From: Comamonas koreensis
Lineage (GTDB): Bacteria; Pseudomonadota; Gammaproteobacteria; Burkholderiales; Burkholderiaceae_C
DNA length: 64,000 bases
Direction of reading: 5' to 3'
NCBI RefSeq assembly: GCF_014076495.1
Contig: NZ_CP043575.1
Coordinates: forward strand, 1,612,001 to 1,676,000
Below the pieces are notes generated by a model. That model worked only from the letters and a program-made list of their open reading frames with translations. It was not told where the DNA came from and ran no database searches. Each line of letters opens with the position of its first letter. Positions within the stretch are counted from its first letter, which is position 1. Both the position numbers and the translations under genes were made by a program. This document shows, in pieces, positions 17,122-29,300 of the stretch.

Positions 17122-18420
17122 TTACAAGGTCTTGAAGACTTCGCGGGCCGCGTCGATGGTGGCTTCGATGTCGGCATCGGTGTGCGCGCTGCTGACAAAG
17201 CCGGCCTCGTACAGTGCCGGCGCAAAGTAGTGGCCGCGCGCGAGCATGCCGTGGAAGAACTTGTTGAACAGCGGCTTGTCGCTCTTCATCACTGCCTCGT
17301 AGTGGCTGGGCAGCTCGGGCAGCAGGAAGAAGCCGAACAGGCCGCCCTGGTGGTCCACGCTGAAGGGGATGCCGGCGGCATCGGCCTCGGCCTTGAGGCC
17401 GGCCATCAGCTGGCCGGTCTTGGCATGCAGCGCTTCATGGAAGCCCGGCTGGCTGATCAGCGCCAGGGTCTGCAGACCGCAGGCGGTGGCAATGGGGTTG
17501 CCCGACAAGGTGCCGGCCTGGTAGACCGGGCCCAGCGGCGAGAGCTTTTCCATGATCTCGCGGCGCGCGCCAAAGGCGGCCATCGGCATGCCGCCGCCAA
17601 TCACCTTGCCCAGGACCGTAATGTCGGGTTGGAAGCCGGGGATCTGCTGCGCATACAGGCTCTGCGCGCTGCCCAGGGCCACGCGGAAACCGGTCATCAC
17701 CTCGTCGTAGATCAGCAGCGCGCCATGTTCCTTGGTCAGCTCGCTGATGCGGCGGGTAAACGCGGTGCTGGCGCGCACAAAGTTCATGTTGCCGGCAATG
17801 GGCTCCATGATCACGCAGGCGATCTGGTCGTCGTACTTGGCAAAGGCCTCTTCCAACTGGCCGATGTCGTTGTACTCCAGCACGATGGTGTCCTGCACCA
17901 CATGGCTGGGCACACCGGCCGAGGACGAGGCGCCAAAGGTCGCCAGGCCCGAGCCGGCCTTGACCAGCAGCGCATCGGCGTGGCCGTGGTAGCAGCCGTT
18001 GAACTTGATGATCTTGTTGCGGCCGGTAAAGCCGCGCGCCAGGCGGATCGCGCTCATGCCCGCTTCGGTGCCGGAGCTGACCAGGCGCACCATGTCCATC
18101 GAGGGCATCAGCTTCAAGATGGCTTCGGACAGCGCGATCTCGCGCTCGGTTGGCGCGCCGAAGGAGAAGCCTTCGAGCAGCGCGGCCTGCACGGCGCTCA
18201 GCACCTGCGGGTGGCCATGGCCCAAAATCATCGGGCCCCAGGAGCCGATGTAGTCCACATACTGCTTGTCATTGGCATCGAACAGGTGCGCGCCCTGGGC
18301 GCGGGCAATGAAGGCCGGCGTGCCGCCCACCGCATTGAAGGCCCGCACGGGCGAGTTCACGCCACCGGGGATCACCTGGCGGGCACGTTCAAACAACTGG
18401 GCGTTTTTATCGATCGTCAT
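17122..18420 (-). CDS. hemL: Glutamate-1-semialdehyde 2,1-aminomutase HemL
   Basis: A 432-residue PLP enzyme that turns glutamate-1-semialdehyde into 5-aminolevulinate in the C5 route to heme. The PLP lysine is K272 in [14 protein letters not shown]; the cofactor-binding Asp lies in [11 protein letters not shown]; and the N terminus has the family motif [11 protein letters not shown]. The ATG at 18420 gives the usual length, though its ribosome binding site is poor. The ThiD-like gene lies 105 bp upstream on the same strand. Confidence 0.97.
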   Translation of the reverse strand: MTIDKNAQLFERARQVIPGGVNSPVRAFNAVGGTPAFIARAQGAHLFDANDKQYVDYIGSWGPMILGHGHPQVLSAVQAALLEGFSFGAPTEREIALSEAILKLMPSMDMVRLVSSGTEAGMSAIRLARGFTGRNKIIKFNGCYHGHADALLVKAGSGLATFGASSSAGVPSHVVQDTIVLEYNDIGQLEEAFAKYDDQIACVIMEPIAGNMNFVRASTAFTRRISELTKEHGALLIYDEVMTGFRVALGSAQSLYAQQIPGFQPDITVLGKVIGGGMPMAAFGARREIMEKLSPLGPVYQAGTLSGNPIATACGLQTLALISQPGFHEALHAKTGQLMAGLKAEADAAGIPFSVDHQGGLFGFFLLPELPSHYEAVMKSDKPLFNKFFHGMLARGHYFAPALYEAGFVSSAHTDADIEATIDAAREVFKTL

Positions 18421-18525
18421 AAGGGGCTCACATCTACACTGGCCTTGGATTGTCGGCCAAGCGGGCGCTTGGGGCTGTCAATCCGGTATTCACTGCACTG
18501 GAATGCGCAGGCTTTTGAACAGGTT

Positions 18526-19452
18526 TTAGAGCGGGCGGGTATCGATACCGCCACCCTCATCGGCCGCTTCGCTCTCGTCTTCTTCTTCGTCATCGGCATG
18601 CACCCAGAAGAGGCGGTCGGGCACAGTCTTGCCCATGCCGGGGCGCAGGCCGCCTTCGAGGCACTTGTCCAGGTAGGTCATCGCTTCGGCGGTGGCGTCG
18701 CTCAGCGGCACCTCGGTGGCCAGCAAGGCGGTGAGGGCGGCGCTCAAGGTGTCGCCCGCACCGATGTATTCGGTCTCGAACAGTTCGAACTCGCCGCTGC
18801 CGTAGATGGTGTCGGCCGAGGCGAGGACGTTTTCCACATGCTGGTCGTGGGCGGGGATGCCGGTGACCAGCACAAAGGGCACGCCGTGGTCGGCGGCGGC
18901 TTTGGCAATGTCACGGGGGCTGGGGCGGTGCTCGGAAGTGCGATCGGGCAAAAGCCAGCGCCACAGCAGGCCATAGGCACCCACCAGTACGGTCACCTGG
19001 GGCAGCAGCAGCTCTTGGTAGGCGTCCAGGTAGTCGTCGATCAGTTCGCTGTCCCACCAGGCCATGCCGGCCACATAGGCCACCACCGGAACATCTGGGT
19101 AGTCGTTCGTTACTTCTGCACACACCCTGATGTTTTCGATCGAGCCCAGGAAGCCCAATTTGATCGCGCGGATGGGAATATCCTGCAATATGGTCTGCGC
19201 CTGTTTTTGTACCGCATCATCAGAGAGCGGATAAAAGTCGATGGTGTCGAGGGTGTCACGGATCAAGGCACCGGTGACCACGGTGCAGGGGTGGCCGCCC
19301 ATGGAGGCCACGGCCAGCGCATCGGCATTGGTGCCGCCTGCGCCACTGGGGTCATTGGCGTTGATGCACAGGATACTGGCGGTATCGATCGTGGCGGCCA
19401 ACGTGCTCTCACTCGGGCTGGATTCTGGCTGGTTTGTCAAGGAGGATGTCAT
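18526..19452 (-). CDS. thiD: ThiD-like hydroxymethylpyrimidine(-phosphate) kinase
   Basis: A 308-residue ribokinase-fold protein. The N-terminal motif reads NANDPSGAGGTNADALA, where classical ThiD has SDPSGGAGIQADLK. The anion-hole and catalytic Asp motif GAGDT is intact. ThiD phosphorylates HMP and HMP-P for thiamine synthesis. The glutamine that holds HMP in ThiD is not at its usual place, and the C terminus has an unusual acidic tail (DDEEEDESEAADE) followed by GGGIDTRPL. So the fold is clear, but the exact substrate is less so. It is divergent from the pil cluster and upstream of hemL. Confidence 0.8.
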   Translation of the reverse strand: MTSSLTNQPESSPSESTLAATIDTASILCINANDPSGAGGTNADALAVASMGGHPCTVVTGALIRDTLDTIDFYPLSDDAVQKQAQTILQDIPIRAIKLGFLGSIENIRVCAEVTNDYPDVPVVAYVAGMAWWDSELIDDYLDAYQELLLPQVTVLVGAYGLLWRWLLPDRTSEHRPSPRDIAKAAADHGVPFVLVTGIPAHDQHVENVLASADTIYGSGEFELFETEYIGAGDTLSAALTALLATEVPLSDATAEAMTYLDKCLEGGLRPGMGKTVPDRLFWVHADDEEEDESEAADEGGGIDTRPL

Positions 19453-19575
19453 AGGTCAACGAGATAAGGCACATTGGTACGGGAATCACCGTTAAATCTG
19501 TGTTGAAAAGCTACAATCGTTGCATTCTATGTAAAGCCTCTGTAAGCTTTTCAAAATTAGGAGCAGGGACGACGG

Positions 19576-19749
19576 ATGCAGTGTACGCGCTGTGGTGCAA
19601 AATGCATCTCCAGCACATGCGGATTCGTCGAAAGAAAAATTGCCATAGGGCGTATGTGTTCAATGCAAACGGGTGGGAGGGGCTTTGTCAGCCTTGGCTG
19701 CCGCGTGCATTCACATTTCATGACATGCAATGAGGAGGGTGGCCGGTGA
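19576..19749 (+). CDS. Possible cysteine-rich small protein upstream of pilG
   Basis: An open frame of 57 codons starting at ATG 19576 (MQCTRCGAKCISSTCG...) with eight cysteines, four of them in the first 15 residues, including CxxC and CxxxC spacings. Its TGA overlaps the pilG GTG as GTGA, so coupling is possible. An AGGAG sequence is 12 bases before the ATG. Against it: base composition at third positions is not the strong GC bias of neighbouring genes, and I do not recognise the protein. In related species a rubredoxin gene can stand near here; this frame is not a rubredoxin. Low confidence. Confidence 0.25.
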   Translation: MQCTRCGAKCISSTCGFVERKIAIGRMCSMQTGGRGFVSLGCRVHSHFMTCNEEGGR

Positions 19750-20132
19750 CAGTTTCCGCAGACAACTTCAAGGTATTGGTGGTCGACGATAGCAATACCA
19801 TTCGCAGAAGTGCTGAGATTTTTCTCAAGCAGGGCGGCTATGAGGTGCTGCTTGCCGAAGACGGCTTCGACGCCCTCTCCAAAATCAACGATTTCAAGCC
19901 GGACATGGTGTTTTGCGACATCCTGATGCCAAAACTGGACGGCTACCAAACCTGCGCCATCGTCAAGCGCAATGATGCTTTTGCATCGACACCCGTGGTC
20001 ATGCTGTCGTCCAAGGACGGCGTCTTTGACAAGGCCCGGGGACGAATGGTGGGGTGTGAAGACTACCTCACCAAGCCATTTACCAAAGATCAATTACTGG
20101 AAACCGTCGGACGTTTCGTTGCCGAGCGTTAA
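19746..20132 (+). CDS. pilG: Twitching-motility response regulator PilG
   Basis: A 128-residue single-domain CheY-like receiver. Acidic pocket VVDDSNT near residue 15, phospho-acceptor D58 (MVFCDILMP), and the conserved Thr/Ser and Lys (MLSSKDG, LTKPF). PilG passes the signal of the Pil-Chp chemosensory array to the type IV pilus motors for extension. The start is GTG with AGGAGG nine bases upstream. It is the first gene of pilG-pilH-pilI-pilJ-chpA, all on the plus strand. Confidence 0.95.
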   Translation: MTVSADNFKVLVVDDSNTIRRSAEIFLKQGGYEVLLAEDGFDALSKINDFKPDMVFCDILMPKLDGYQTCAIVKRNDAFASTPVVMLSSKDGVFDKARGRMVGCEDYLTKPFTKDQLLETVGRFVAER

Positions 20133-20141
20133 GGAGGGGTC

Positions 20142-20507
20142 GTGCCTATTCAAAAAGTTCTTATCGTTGATGACTCAAAAACTGAATTGATGTTTTTGAG
20201 CGATCTGCTTGTACGCCAGGGTATGGTGGTGCGCACTGCGCAAAACTCGGACGAGGCGATGCTGCGCCTGTCGGAAGACCGCCCTGACCTGATTCTGATG
20301 GACGTGGTGATGCCCGGACAGAACGGCTTTCAGCTGACCCGTCTGATCACCCGCAGCCCCGAGTATGCGGATATCCCGATCATCATGTGCACCAGCAAGA
20401 ACCAGGAAACCGACCGGGTCTGGGGCATGCGCCAGGGCGCGCGTGGCTATGTGACCAAACCGGTGGATCCGGCCGAACTCAAGGCCAAGATCGAGGCACT
20501 GGGATAA
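20142..20507 (+). CDS. pilH: Twitching-motility response regulator PilH
   Basis: A 121-residue CheY-like receiver with VDDSKTE, phospho-acceptor D54 in LILMDVVMP, and VTKPVDP carrying the conserved Lys. PilH counteracts PilG, as the retraction regulator or phosphate sink of the Pil-Chp system. The start is GTG after AAGGAGG. Nine bases separate it from pilG. Confidence 0.94.
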   Translation: MPIQKVLIVDDSKTELMFLSDLLVRQGMVVRTAQNSDEAMLRLSEDRPDLILMDVVMPGQNGFQLTRLITRSPEYADIPIIMCTSKNQETDRVWGMRQGARGYVTKPVDPAELKAKIEALG

Positions 20508-20510
20508 GGC

Positions 20511-21038
20511 ATGGCACAGCGCGAAGACTTGCGAGAGCTGCAAACCCGGCTGGCCGATCGTCTGAGCCAGGCACGCAACCAGACCGCAGTAGGTGCCTCG
20601 TGGTTGGCCGTCAAGATCAGTGGCAAGAACTTTCTGCTGCCTTTGAGCCAGTCTGGCGAAGTGCTGGGCTGGAGCGGGGTGGAGCCTGTACCCTACACCA
20701 AACCCTGGATGCTCGGCGTGACCAGCATTCGGGGTATTTTGTTGACGGTGGTGGATTTGGCCCGCATGCTGGGCCTGCCCGTCGCGCGCAGTGAGCAGGT
20801 GTTTGCCGGGGCCTCGGTGGTCGCGCTCAATCCCATGATGGGCGTCAATGCCGCACTGTTTGTCGAGCAGCTCGAAGGCTTGCGCGGCAGCAATGATTTT
20901 TCGCAATCCAAAGACAAACCGGCCGATGCGCCGGAATTTTTTGGTGCGTTGTACCTATCCGCCAATGGCGAGCAGTGGCAGGAACTCAACCTGCAGCTGC
21001 TGGCCAATGCGCCCGATTTTCTCGATATCACGGTTTAG
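20511..21038 (+). CDS. pilI: CheW-like adaptor PilI
   Basis: A 175-residue CheW-domain protein that couples the transducer PilJ to the kinase ChpA. CheW-type beta barrel segments can be followed ([35 protein letters not shown] with the usual 'GxxNxRGxxxxVxDL' form). It lies three bases after pilH. Confidence 0.92.
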   Translation: MAQREDLRELQTRLADRLSQARNQTAVGASWLAVKISGKNFLLPLSQSGEVLGWSGVEPVPYTKPWMLGVTSIRGILLTVVDLARMLGLPVARSEQVFAGASVVALNPMMGVNAALFVEQLEGLRGSNDFSQSKDKPADAPEFFGALYLSANGEQWQELNLQLLANAPDFLDITV

Positions 21039-21076
21039 TGCGGGGCTTCCGCGGCTTCATCCTTTTCGGTATTTGT

Positions 21077-23344
21077 ATGTTCAACAAATTATTCAAACGC
21101 AAAGAAGACGTGGCAGACCCAGGTGTCAGCATCTTCCCAGATGGTGACCAGGTAATGCTCTCCGAAGGCTCGACCGGTGACGGCGTGCCGCCCGCCAAGA
21201 CGGCGGCAAGCGCCTCGGGCGCTGCGGTGCAGGATGACTACATGGCCCAGCTGGTCGAAGGCGATACCGCCAGCGAAGACCTGGTGACCTTGCCCATTCT
21301 GGGCGCCGCGCCGGCTGCCAAGCACCAGAAGACCTTGCTGACCATCGTGGTCGTCGGTCTGGTGGTGTTCTTTGGCCTGGCGGTGTGGGCGATTTTGCAG
21401 TCGCGCACCACTGGTGGCCAGCTGGCCGCGACCGGCCAGGCTCTGACCCAGTCGCAGCGTCTGGCCAAATCGGTGGGCCAGGCCGTCAACGGTAACGAGC
21501 AGGCGTTTGCCGAAGTGGCAGAAGCCTCGTCGATTCTGAAAAAGAACATCGACGGCCTGAACATGGGCTCGGACGACCCGGCCATCAAGGCGCTGGGCAG
21601 CTCCTACGCCGATGTGCTGGCGCCGCTGGTGGAAGCCTCTGACCGTACCGCAAGCAAGAGCGATGCCGTGGTCAAGCAAAAGGCCTCGCTGGTCGCGATG
21701 AACAAGGACTTGCAGGCGATTCACAAGAACACCCAGACCCTGCTGGAGCTGAGCGAGGCGGTGGTGAGCCTGAAGCTGCAGCAAGCAGCACCGACCGCTG
21801 AAATTGCCGCCGCCAGCCAGCTGGCCATGCTGACCCAGCGTATCGGCAAGTCGGCCAACGACTTCCAAAGCGCCTCCGGTGCCAATGCCGAAGCGGTGTT
21901 CCTGCTGGGCAAGGACTTGAACACCTTCAAGGAAATCGTCGCCGGCCTGCTCAACGGCAGTGCCGAGCTGCGCCTGAGCCCCGCCCGTGACGGCGCCGTG
22001 CGCGACAAGCTGCTGGAGCTGTCGACCCAGTACGACATCACCTTGAAGGACGGCTCCTCGGTGCTGAGCAACCTCAAGGGCATCTCGGAGGCCCGTGAGG
22101 CCGAAGTCTCGATCCAGTCGGCCAGCGATCCGCTGCGCAAGGGCCTGGAAGTGTTGCAGGCAGATCTGAACAGCTGGTCCGACCGCGTCTGGCTGTACCT
22201 GGTGGGCATTGTGCTGGCCGCCTTGCTGGTGGGCCTGGGTGTCTGGGGCCTGGTGCGTCTGCAGCTGGCAGACAGCTTGAACCGCCGCCGCTCTGCCGAA
22301 TCGCTGCAGCAAGAAGCAACCCGCCAGGAGCAGGAGGCCAAGCGCCTCAACGACGCCAACCAGGCGGCTATTTTGCGCCTGATGAACGAGTTGCAGTCCG
22401 TCGCTGAAGGGGATCTGACCCAGGAAGCGACCGTGACCGAGGACATCACCGGCGCGATTGCCGACTCGGTGAACTACACGGTGGAAGAGCTGCGCATGCT
22501 GGTGGGCAGCGTGCAGAACACGGCGACCCGCGTGGCGCAAACCACGTCGACGGTGGATGCCACCTCGACCGAACTGCTGGCCGCCTCGACCGAGCAGCTG
22601 CGCGAGATTCGCGAAACCGGCAAGTCCATTTTGGACATGGCAACCCGTATTAACCTCGTGTCCTCGCAGGCGCAGGAATCGGCCTCGGTGGCGCGCAAAT
22701 CGCTGATGGCTGCCGAGTCCGGTCTGCAGGCCGTGGAAAACGCGATCGGTGGTATGAACTCTATCCGTGACCAGATCCAGGACACCTCCAAGCGTATCAA
22801 GCGCCTGGGCGAGTCCTCGCAAGAGATTGGTGAAATTACCGACCTGATCTCGGACATTACCGAACAGACCAACGTGCTGGCGTTGAACGCGGCCATTCAG
22901 GCTGCGTCCGCAGGTGAAGCCGGTCGCGGCTTCTCGGTGGTGGCCGAAGAAGTGCAGCGCCTGGCTGAACGCTCTGCGGATGCAACGCGCCAGATCTCGG
23001 TGCTGGTGAAGGCGATTCAGACCGACACCCAGGACGCGGTGGCCGCTATGGAACGCTCGACCCAGGGTGTGGTGGAAGGGGCCCGTCTGTCAGACAGCGC
23101 CGGTACGGCACTGGCGGAGATTGACCGTGTGTCGCGTGAGCTGGCAGATCTGATTCAACAGATTTCGCGTTCCGCGTCCGATGAAGCCGTTCAGGCCAAT
23201 GATGTGGCGGAGAATATCCAGCATATTTTTGCGGTGACGGAGCAGACCAGTGATGGCACCCGTACCACGGCGCAGCAGGTGCGTGAGCTGTCGCAAATGG
23301 CCGAGGAGCTGCGCCAGTCGGTGTCTCGGTTCAAGATTGCCTGA
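21077..23344 (+). CDS. pilJ: Type IV pilus methyl-accepting transducer PilJ
   Basis: A 755-residue chemoreceptor. A cytoplasmic N-terminal segment of about 85 residues precedes TM1 ([21 protein letters not shown]), unusual for MCPs but common in betaproteobacterial PilJ. A periplasmic region with two PilJ-type four-helix modules follows, then TM2 near residues 370-392, HAMP, and a signalling domain with the hairpin tip [19 protein letters not shown] and [13 protein letters not shown]. PilJ reports pilin/surface signals to ChpA. The ATG at 21077 is chosen because upstream codons overlap pilI. No pilK methyltransferase gene stands between pilJ and chpA here. Confidence 0.94.
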   Translation: MFNKLFKRKEDVADPGVSIFPDGDQVMLSEGSTGDGVPPAKTAASASGAAVQDDYMAQLVEGDTASEDLVTLPILGAAPAAKHQKTLLTIVVVGLVVFFGLAVWAILQSRTTGGQLAATGQALTQSQRLAKSVGQAVNGNEQAFAEVAEASSILKKNIDGLNMGSDDPAIKALGSSYADVLAPLVEASDRTASKSDAVVKQKASLVAMNKDLQAIHKNTQTLLELSEAVVSLKLQQAAPTAEIAAASQLAMLTQRIGKSANDFQSASGANAEAVFLLGKDLNTFKEIVAGLLNGSAELRLSPARDGAVRDKLLELSTQYDITLKDGSSVLSNLKGISEAREAEVSIQSASDPLRKGLEVLQADLNSWSDRVWLYLVGIVLAALLVGLGVWGLVRLQLADSLNRRRSAESLQQEATRQEQEAKRLNDANQAAILRLMNELQSVAEGDLTQEATVTEDITGAIADSVNYTVEELRMLVGSVQNTATRVAQTTSTVDATSTELLAASTEQLREIRETGKSILDMATRINLVSSQAQESASVARKSLMAAESGLQAVENAIGGMNSIRDQIQDTSKRIKRLGESSQEIGEITDLISDITEQTNVLALNAAIQAASAGEAGRGFSVVAEEVQRLAERSADATRQISVLVKAIQTDTQDAVAAMERSTQGVVEGARLSDSAGTALAEIDRVSRELADLIQQISRSASDEAVQANDVAENIQHIFAVTEQTSDGTRTTAQQVRELSQMAEELRQSVSRFKIA

Positions 23345-23390
23345 CCCCATGCCTGCTGTTTAATTTTGACCCGCAATCGGGGACTGTTGC

Positions 23391-26300
23391 ATGTCTATAG
23401 CTATTGAAAATAAAGCGGAAAACGCACAGCCAACAGAAGAGAGGGATCTCGGGCCATTGGCGTGGATCAATGACGAGGTACGCCGGTCATTGGAATCCAC
23501 GGTCAAGGCATTGCTTCGCTACAGCCGGGATGTGGAAGCGGCCAAGGTATCGGATCTGGAGGCTATCGACACCACCGGTATCCGCGTGGCCAAGCAGTAC
23601 CTGCACCAGGTCAAGGGTGCCTTGCAAATGGTGGGTGTCGACCAGGCCGCCGAGCTGGTGGGTTTGATGGAGGTGGCCGCGCAGCGCTTTGCGGCCAAGC
23701 CCCATCTGTGCACCGAGAAATCGGTGGCGCTGATGGAGAAGACCTCGTTTGCGCTGTTGGAGTACCTGAGCCATGTGCTCAAGGGCCGCAACGTCTCCTT
23801 TGTGGCCTTGTTTCCGCAGTACAAAGAGATGCAGGCCTTTGCCGGCGTGGAGCGCGTCCACCCGGCCGACCTGTGGCATGGCGACCAAGCGCAGCAGGAG
23901 CCGCTGACCCCGGCCGTGGCCGCGCTGCCGCTGGACCGCAGCGCGCGTGAGCGCCTGGACTCGGACATGCTGCAGATCATCAAGTCTGCCGACAGCCGCG
24001 CTGCGCAGGATTTGACAGCCGTCTGCCTGGGCCTGGCCCAGGGCCAGACGCAAAAACCCCTGAAGCTGTTCTGGAAGGTGGCCGCAGGCTTCTTTGACGC
24101 GCTCGCGTACAAGTTGCTCGACCCCGACCTCTATGTGAAGCGCTCGGCGTCGCGGGTCATCATGCAGTTCGCAGCGCACGCCAAGGGTAGCAGCGATGTG
24201 GACCAGGGCCTGCAGCATGAGCTGAATTTCTTCTGTGCCGTGGCCCAGGGCCCCGATGAGGCCAAGGCGGCGGTGCTCCAAGCGGTGCGCGTCAGCCTGC
24301 AGACGGAAGCACTGCAAGGCGTCAACTACGGCCAGGAGCGGTTTGGCCAGTATGACCCGGCCGTGCTGGCGCAGGCGCGCAAGCGCCTGGAGTCCGCTGC
24401 CGAGCTGTGGTCGTCGCTTGCCGATGGCGACCGCTACAAGATCAAGCCGGTGGCCGACCAGTTCCACCTGATCCGCGAATCGCTGCACAAGCTGCATATC
24501 GGTGCCGACGAGCTGGGTGCAGCGCTGGGCCGCGTCACCGAGCGGCTGGTGAGTACCAGCACGCCACCGTCGACGCCGATGGCCATGGAAGTGGCCACGG
24601 CCGTGCTGTACCTGCAGGCCAATCTGGAGTCGCTCGATGTCAAGCCCGCGCTGATGCGCGAGCGCGCCGACCGCCTGGCGCAGCGCCTGGACCATGTGCT
24701 GGCCGACCAGCCACCCGAGCCGCTGGAGACCTGGGTCGAGGAGCTGTACCGCCGCGTCAGCGACCACCAGACCATGGGCAGCGTGGTCGATGAACTGCAC
24801 TCCACCTTGGCCGAGGCCGAAAAGCACCTGGACCAGTATTTCCGCAACCCCGACGATGTCTCGATGCTGGGCACCGTCACCGGTTCGCTGTCGCAGATGC
24901 GCGGCGTGCTGTCGGTGCTGGGCCTGGACCAGGCCGTTGCTGCCACGCAGCACCTGCGCACCGTGGTGGACCAGCTCGCGGCCGGCCAGGTGGCCGACGA
25001 GGACAAGCCGGTCGTGTTCGAAAAGCTGGGCAACAGCCTGGGCGCGCTGGGCTTCCTGCTCGACATGCTGGGCTACCAGCGCACCTTGGCGCGCAAGCTC
25101 TTTGTGTTTGATGCGACCAGCGGCGAGCTGCGCATTGTGATGGGCACGCAAAAGGCCGGCGATGTCGCACCTGCCCCTGTGCCTGTGGCAGCAGCGCCGG
25201 TCGCAGCGCCTGCGGTGCCTGAAGAGCCGGAAGACGATTCCGTCTACTTTGCGCCCACCATTCCGGCGCCGCTGTTCGATGCCAGCCCCGCTCCGGCGCC
25301 CAAGGCGCCTGCGGTGCTCGCGCCCGATCTGCAGTTTTTTGCGCCCACGCCGGTGCATGCACCAGCGCCGGCGCCCGCGCCGGTGGTGGTCGCTGCAGCA
25401 CAGCCAGAGGCATCGGATGAATCGCTGGACGAAGAGCTGCTGGAAATCTTTTTGGAAGAAGCCCAGTCGGTCGTGCAGACCGGCGGCCAGGCGCTGCAGT
25501 CCTTGCGCCGTAACGCGGCCGATGCCGAGGCGCTGACGACCCTGCGCCGCGCCTTCCACACGCTCAAGGGCAGCTCGCGCATGGTCGGGCTGGTCCAGTA
25601 TGGCGATGCCGCCTGGTCGATGGAGCAGGTGCTCAACAGCTGGCTGGCCGAGCACAAGCCGGCCAATGCGCCGCTGCTGGCGCTGAGCGCCGAGGCACTG
25701 ACCGGCTTTGGCCGCTGGGCCGAGGACATTGGCGCGCAGCGCCAGTCCACCTGGAACCCCGAGATCTTCCGCATCTCGGCCGATGCCATGCGCATCGATG
25801 GCCTGCACCTGCCACTGGTGGTGCCCGCCGAGCCAGGCCAGGCCCCCGAGGCCGAGGAATGGCCCCACGATACGCAGCAAATGGCGCTGGAGGCCGATGC
25901 CCCTGACGCGGTAGAGACTGCCCAGGCCCTGGCCGAGCTGGAGCTGCCGGTGGAGGACGATGCCCCCGCGCTTGTGGCCCAGGCCGAGGCAACGCCCGCG
26001 CTGGTATGGCCGCTCGACGGCATCGACCTGGAGCTCAATCCACCCGCTGCACTGGCGCCCGCGCCGGAACTCACCACGCCTTCGGGTCTGGTGCCGCTGG
26101 CCATGGCGCCCGAAAGCGCCGAGGAAGTGGACTTCTCCGAGTTCGCGCAGGCCATGGCCAGTGCCGAGGCCAAGACTGCCCCTGTGCAGGCCCCCGAGTC
26201 GCTGCAGCCCCATGACAGCGCGCTGGACTTTGTCTCGATGGATGCCGGCCTGGAGTTTGTGGCCGAGGACGAGGCAGCCAAGCTCGATCCCGCACCGACC

Positions 26301-29300
26301 CGCTTGCCGCTGGAGCTGCCTTCGCTGGATTTGACGGGGCTGCCCCTTGCCCCTGAGTCATCTGCGCCCTCCGCGCAGCCTGCCGCCACCGCTTTCGACT
26401 CCATAGAGTTTGCAGACACCATGCTGCCCGAGCTGGAAGCGCTGCCCGAAGAACCTGTGGCCGAGCCCCAGACCTGGCTGGAAGTGCCCGCCGACCTGGT
26501 GCTGCCTGCAGTGGCCACGGGCGCGGTGGAAACCCCGCTCGTTGCACAGCCCGAGCAAGCGCAGCACGTGGACACCGCGGCAGAAAGCCTGGGCGAAGCG
26601 CTGGCCCCTGCCGCTGTGCCGGAGCCTGAGGCGGTGCTGCAGCCCGAAGCCGTCGCCGAGCTGGAAGCACCCGCCGAACCGGAAGCCCCTGCCGAAGTGC
26701 CTGCAGCGCAGGAAGCACCCGAAGTGCCTGTGCAGCCAGAGGCTTTGGTAGAAGCGCTGGCGCCGGATGCCGCTCCGACAGCCCCGGCCGTGGCGGACAA
26801 CGAGGAGCCTGCCGAGGTGGCCAATGTGCTGGGTGTCAGTACCGCGCTCTTCAATGTCTACCTGGCAGAGGCGGAGAACTGGTCGCACAACCTGGAGAAG
26901 GTGCTGTACGCCTGGGCCCAGGCGCCCAACCGCAACTTCCCCGAAGATGCGATTGCCTATGCCCATTCGCTGGCGGGCAGCTCGTCCACGGTGGGCTTTG
27001 GCTCGCTGTCCGAGCTGGCACGCGCGCTCGAGCATGCGCTCTCCCATATCCACAACTTCTCCAACCCGGAGGTCTCCTGGCTCAATACCTGTCAGGCGGC
27101 GGGCTCGGAGATTCGCAAGCTGCTGCACCAACTGGCAGCCGGTTTTGTCAAACCTGCCAGCGAGATCGTCGTGCAGGACCTGGTCGATATCGCCAACCAG
27201 GAAGTCAACTCGCAGCTGCATCCTCCTTACGGCATGGCCGAGTTCGACGCCGAGCCCTCGGGCCTGGCCGAGCTGCGCGAGCACGCACCTGCGGCGGCCG
27301 AGCCGGTGCGCACGTTTGCGCCTGCAGCGGTATCCTCAGCCGCCTTGCCCGATATGCTGGAGCTGCGCAACGACGATGCGATCGAAGTGGTCGACGTCAT
27401 CGACCCGGACCTGTTCCTGATCTTCGAGGAAGAAGCGCAGGAGTTGCTGCCCAAGCTAGGCGCGGCCTTGCGGGAATGGTCGGCCGACGCGCAGTACCTG
27501 CCCCCGCGCGGCGAAGTGCTGCGTCATCTGCACACCCTCAAGGGCAGTGCACGGCTGGCGGGCGCGATGCGCCTGGGCGAGATGTCGCACCGCATGGAGT
27601 CCGAGGTCGAGGACATTGGCACGGAAAACCTGACCAGCCAGGACATCGAGATTCTGTTGGCGCGCTATGACGGCCTGCAGCACGAGTTTGTCGGCCTGCA
27701 AGAGCGTGGCAACCAGGTGCTGGCAGAAGGCGCCTTGCCCCAGCAGGTACCACCCGCGACCGAGATGGGCGAAGTGGTGGCCGAAGTGGCCGCCAGCACG
27801 CCAGCCGCCCAGGAAAGCGCTGGTGCCGAGCAGGCTGCGCAAGCGGCAGATACGGCCGACGCAGGCGCTGGTGTCCAGCACAAGCCGCTGATGCTGCGCA
27901 TGGCGCCGGTGCGCGCCGCGGCCGGCCAGTCGGTGCGTGTGCGCTCGCAGCTGCTCGACCGCCTGGTCAACGAGGCAGGCGAGGTGCTGATTGCACGCTC
28001 GCGCCTCGATATGCGCCTGAGCAACATCCGCTCGTCCATCAAGGACATGTCGAGCAACCTGGAGCGCTTGCGCACCTTGCTGCGCGATGTGGAGATGCAG
28101 GCCGAGTCGCAGATGCAGTCGCGCATGGCGCTGGCAAAGGATTCGGACTCGGGCTTTGACCCGCTGGAGTTCGACCGCTTCACCCGCGTGCAGGAACTCA
28201 CCCGCATGATGGCCGAGTCGGTCAACGACGTGGGCACCGTGCAGCGCAATCTGCAGCGTACGGCCGAAGGCGCCGAAGACGATCTGATTGCCCAGGGCCG
28301 CCAAGCCCGTGAGCTGCAGCGCGACCTGCTGCGCACGCGCATGGTGGAGTTCGACTCCATCTCCGAGCGCCTGTATGCGATCGTGCGCCAGATCTCCAAG
28401 GAGCTGGGCAAGCAGGTCAAGCTCGACATCACCGGCGCCTCGATCGAGATCGACCGGGGCGTTCTGGACCGGGTGACCCCGGCGTTCGAGCACTTGCTGC
28501 GCAACAGCGTGGCGCACGGTATTGAGTCGCCCGAGGAGCGCAAGGCCCAGGGCAAGCAGCCGGTGGGCACCATCGCCATCGATGTGCGCCAGGAAGGCAA
28601 CGATATCGCCGTGTCCATCCACGACGACGGCGCCGGCCTGCAGCTCGATGCCATTCGCCGCAAGGCGGTGCAGTCGGGCCTGATCACGGCCGACGAGCCG
28701 CTCGATGTGGACCAGGCCGCGCAGCTGATTTTTGCGCCCGGCTTCTCCACCGCCTCCGAGGTGTCCGAGCTGTCGGGCCGGGGTATCGGCATGGACGTGG
28801 TGCGCACCGAGATCCAGTCGCTGGGTGGCCACATCGTGACCACCTCGGAGACGGGCAAGGGCACGCGCTTCCAGATGGTGATGCCGCTGACCACCGCCGT
28901 CACCCAGGTGGTGATGATGCGAGCGGGCGACATCAAGTTCGGCGTGCCGGCCAACCTGGTGGAGTATGTGCGACGCGTGCCCAAGGCCCTGATCGAGCAG
29001 GCCCATGCCAACAGTATCTACACCGACAACGAGCAGGCGCTGCCGTTCTACTTTGCCGGCGCGCTGCTGCAGGGCAACCTGCGCAGCAACGAGGAGCCGG
29101 AGAAGACCAGTGCGGTGGTGATCCTGCGCTCAGCGACCAAGCGGGTGGCGGTCCACGTCGATGAAGTGCTGGGCAACCAGGAAGTCGTGGTCAAGAACCT
29201 GGGCCCGCAGCTTGCGCGTTTGCCAGGTCTGGCAGGCATGTCGGTGCTGGCATCGGGCGCGATTGTGCTGATCTACAACCCGGTGGCTTTGTACACCGTC

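Noticed and set aside
19500..19733. 77-codon frame as a rubredoxin upstream of pilG
   Set aside because: Rubredoxin CxxCG pairs at the right spacing and the usual aromatic core are missing.
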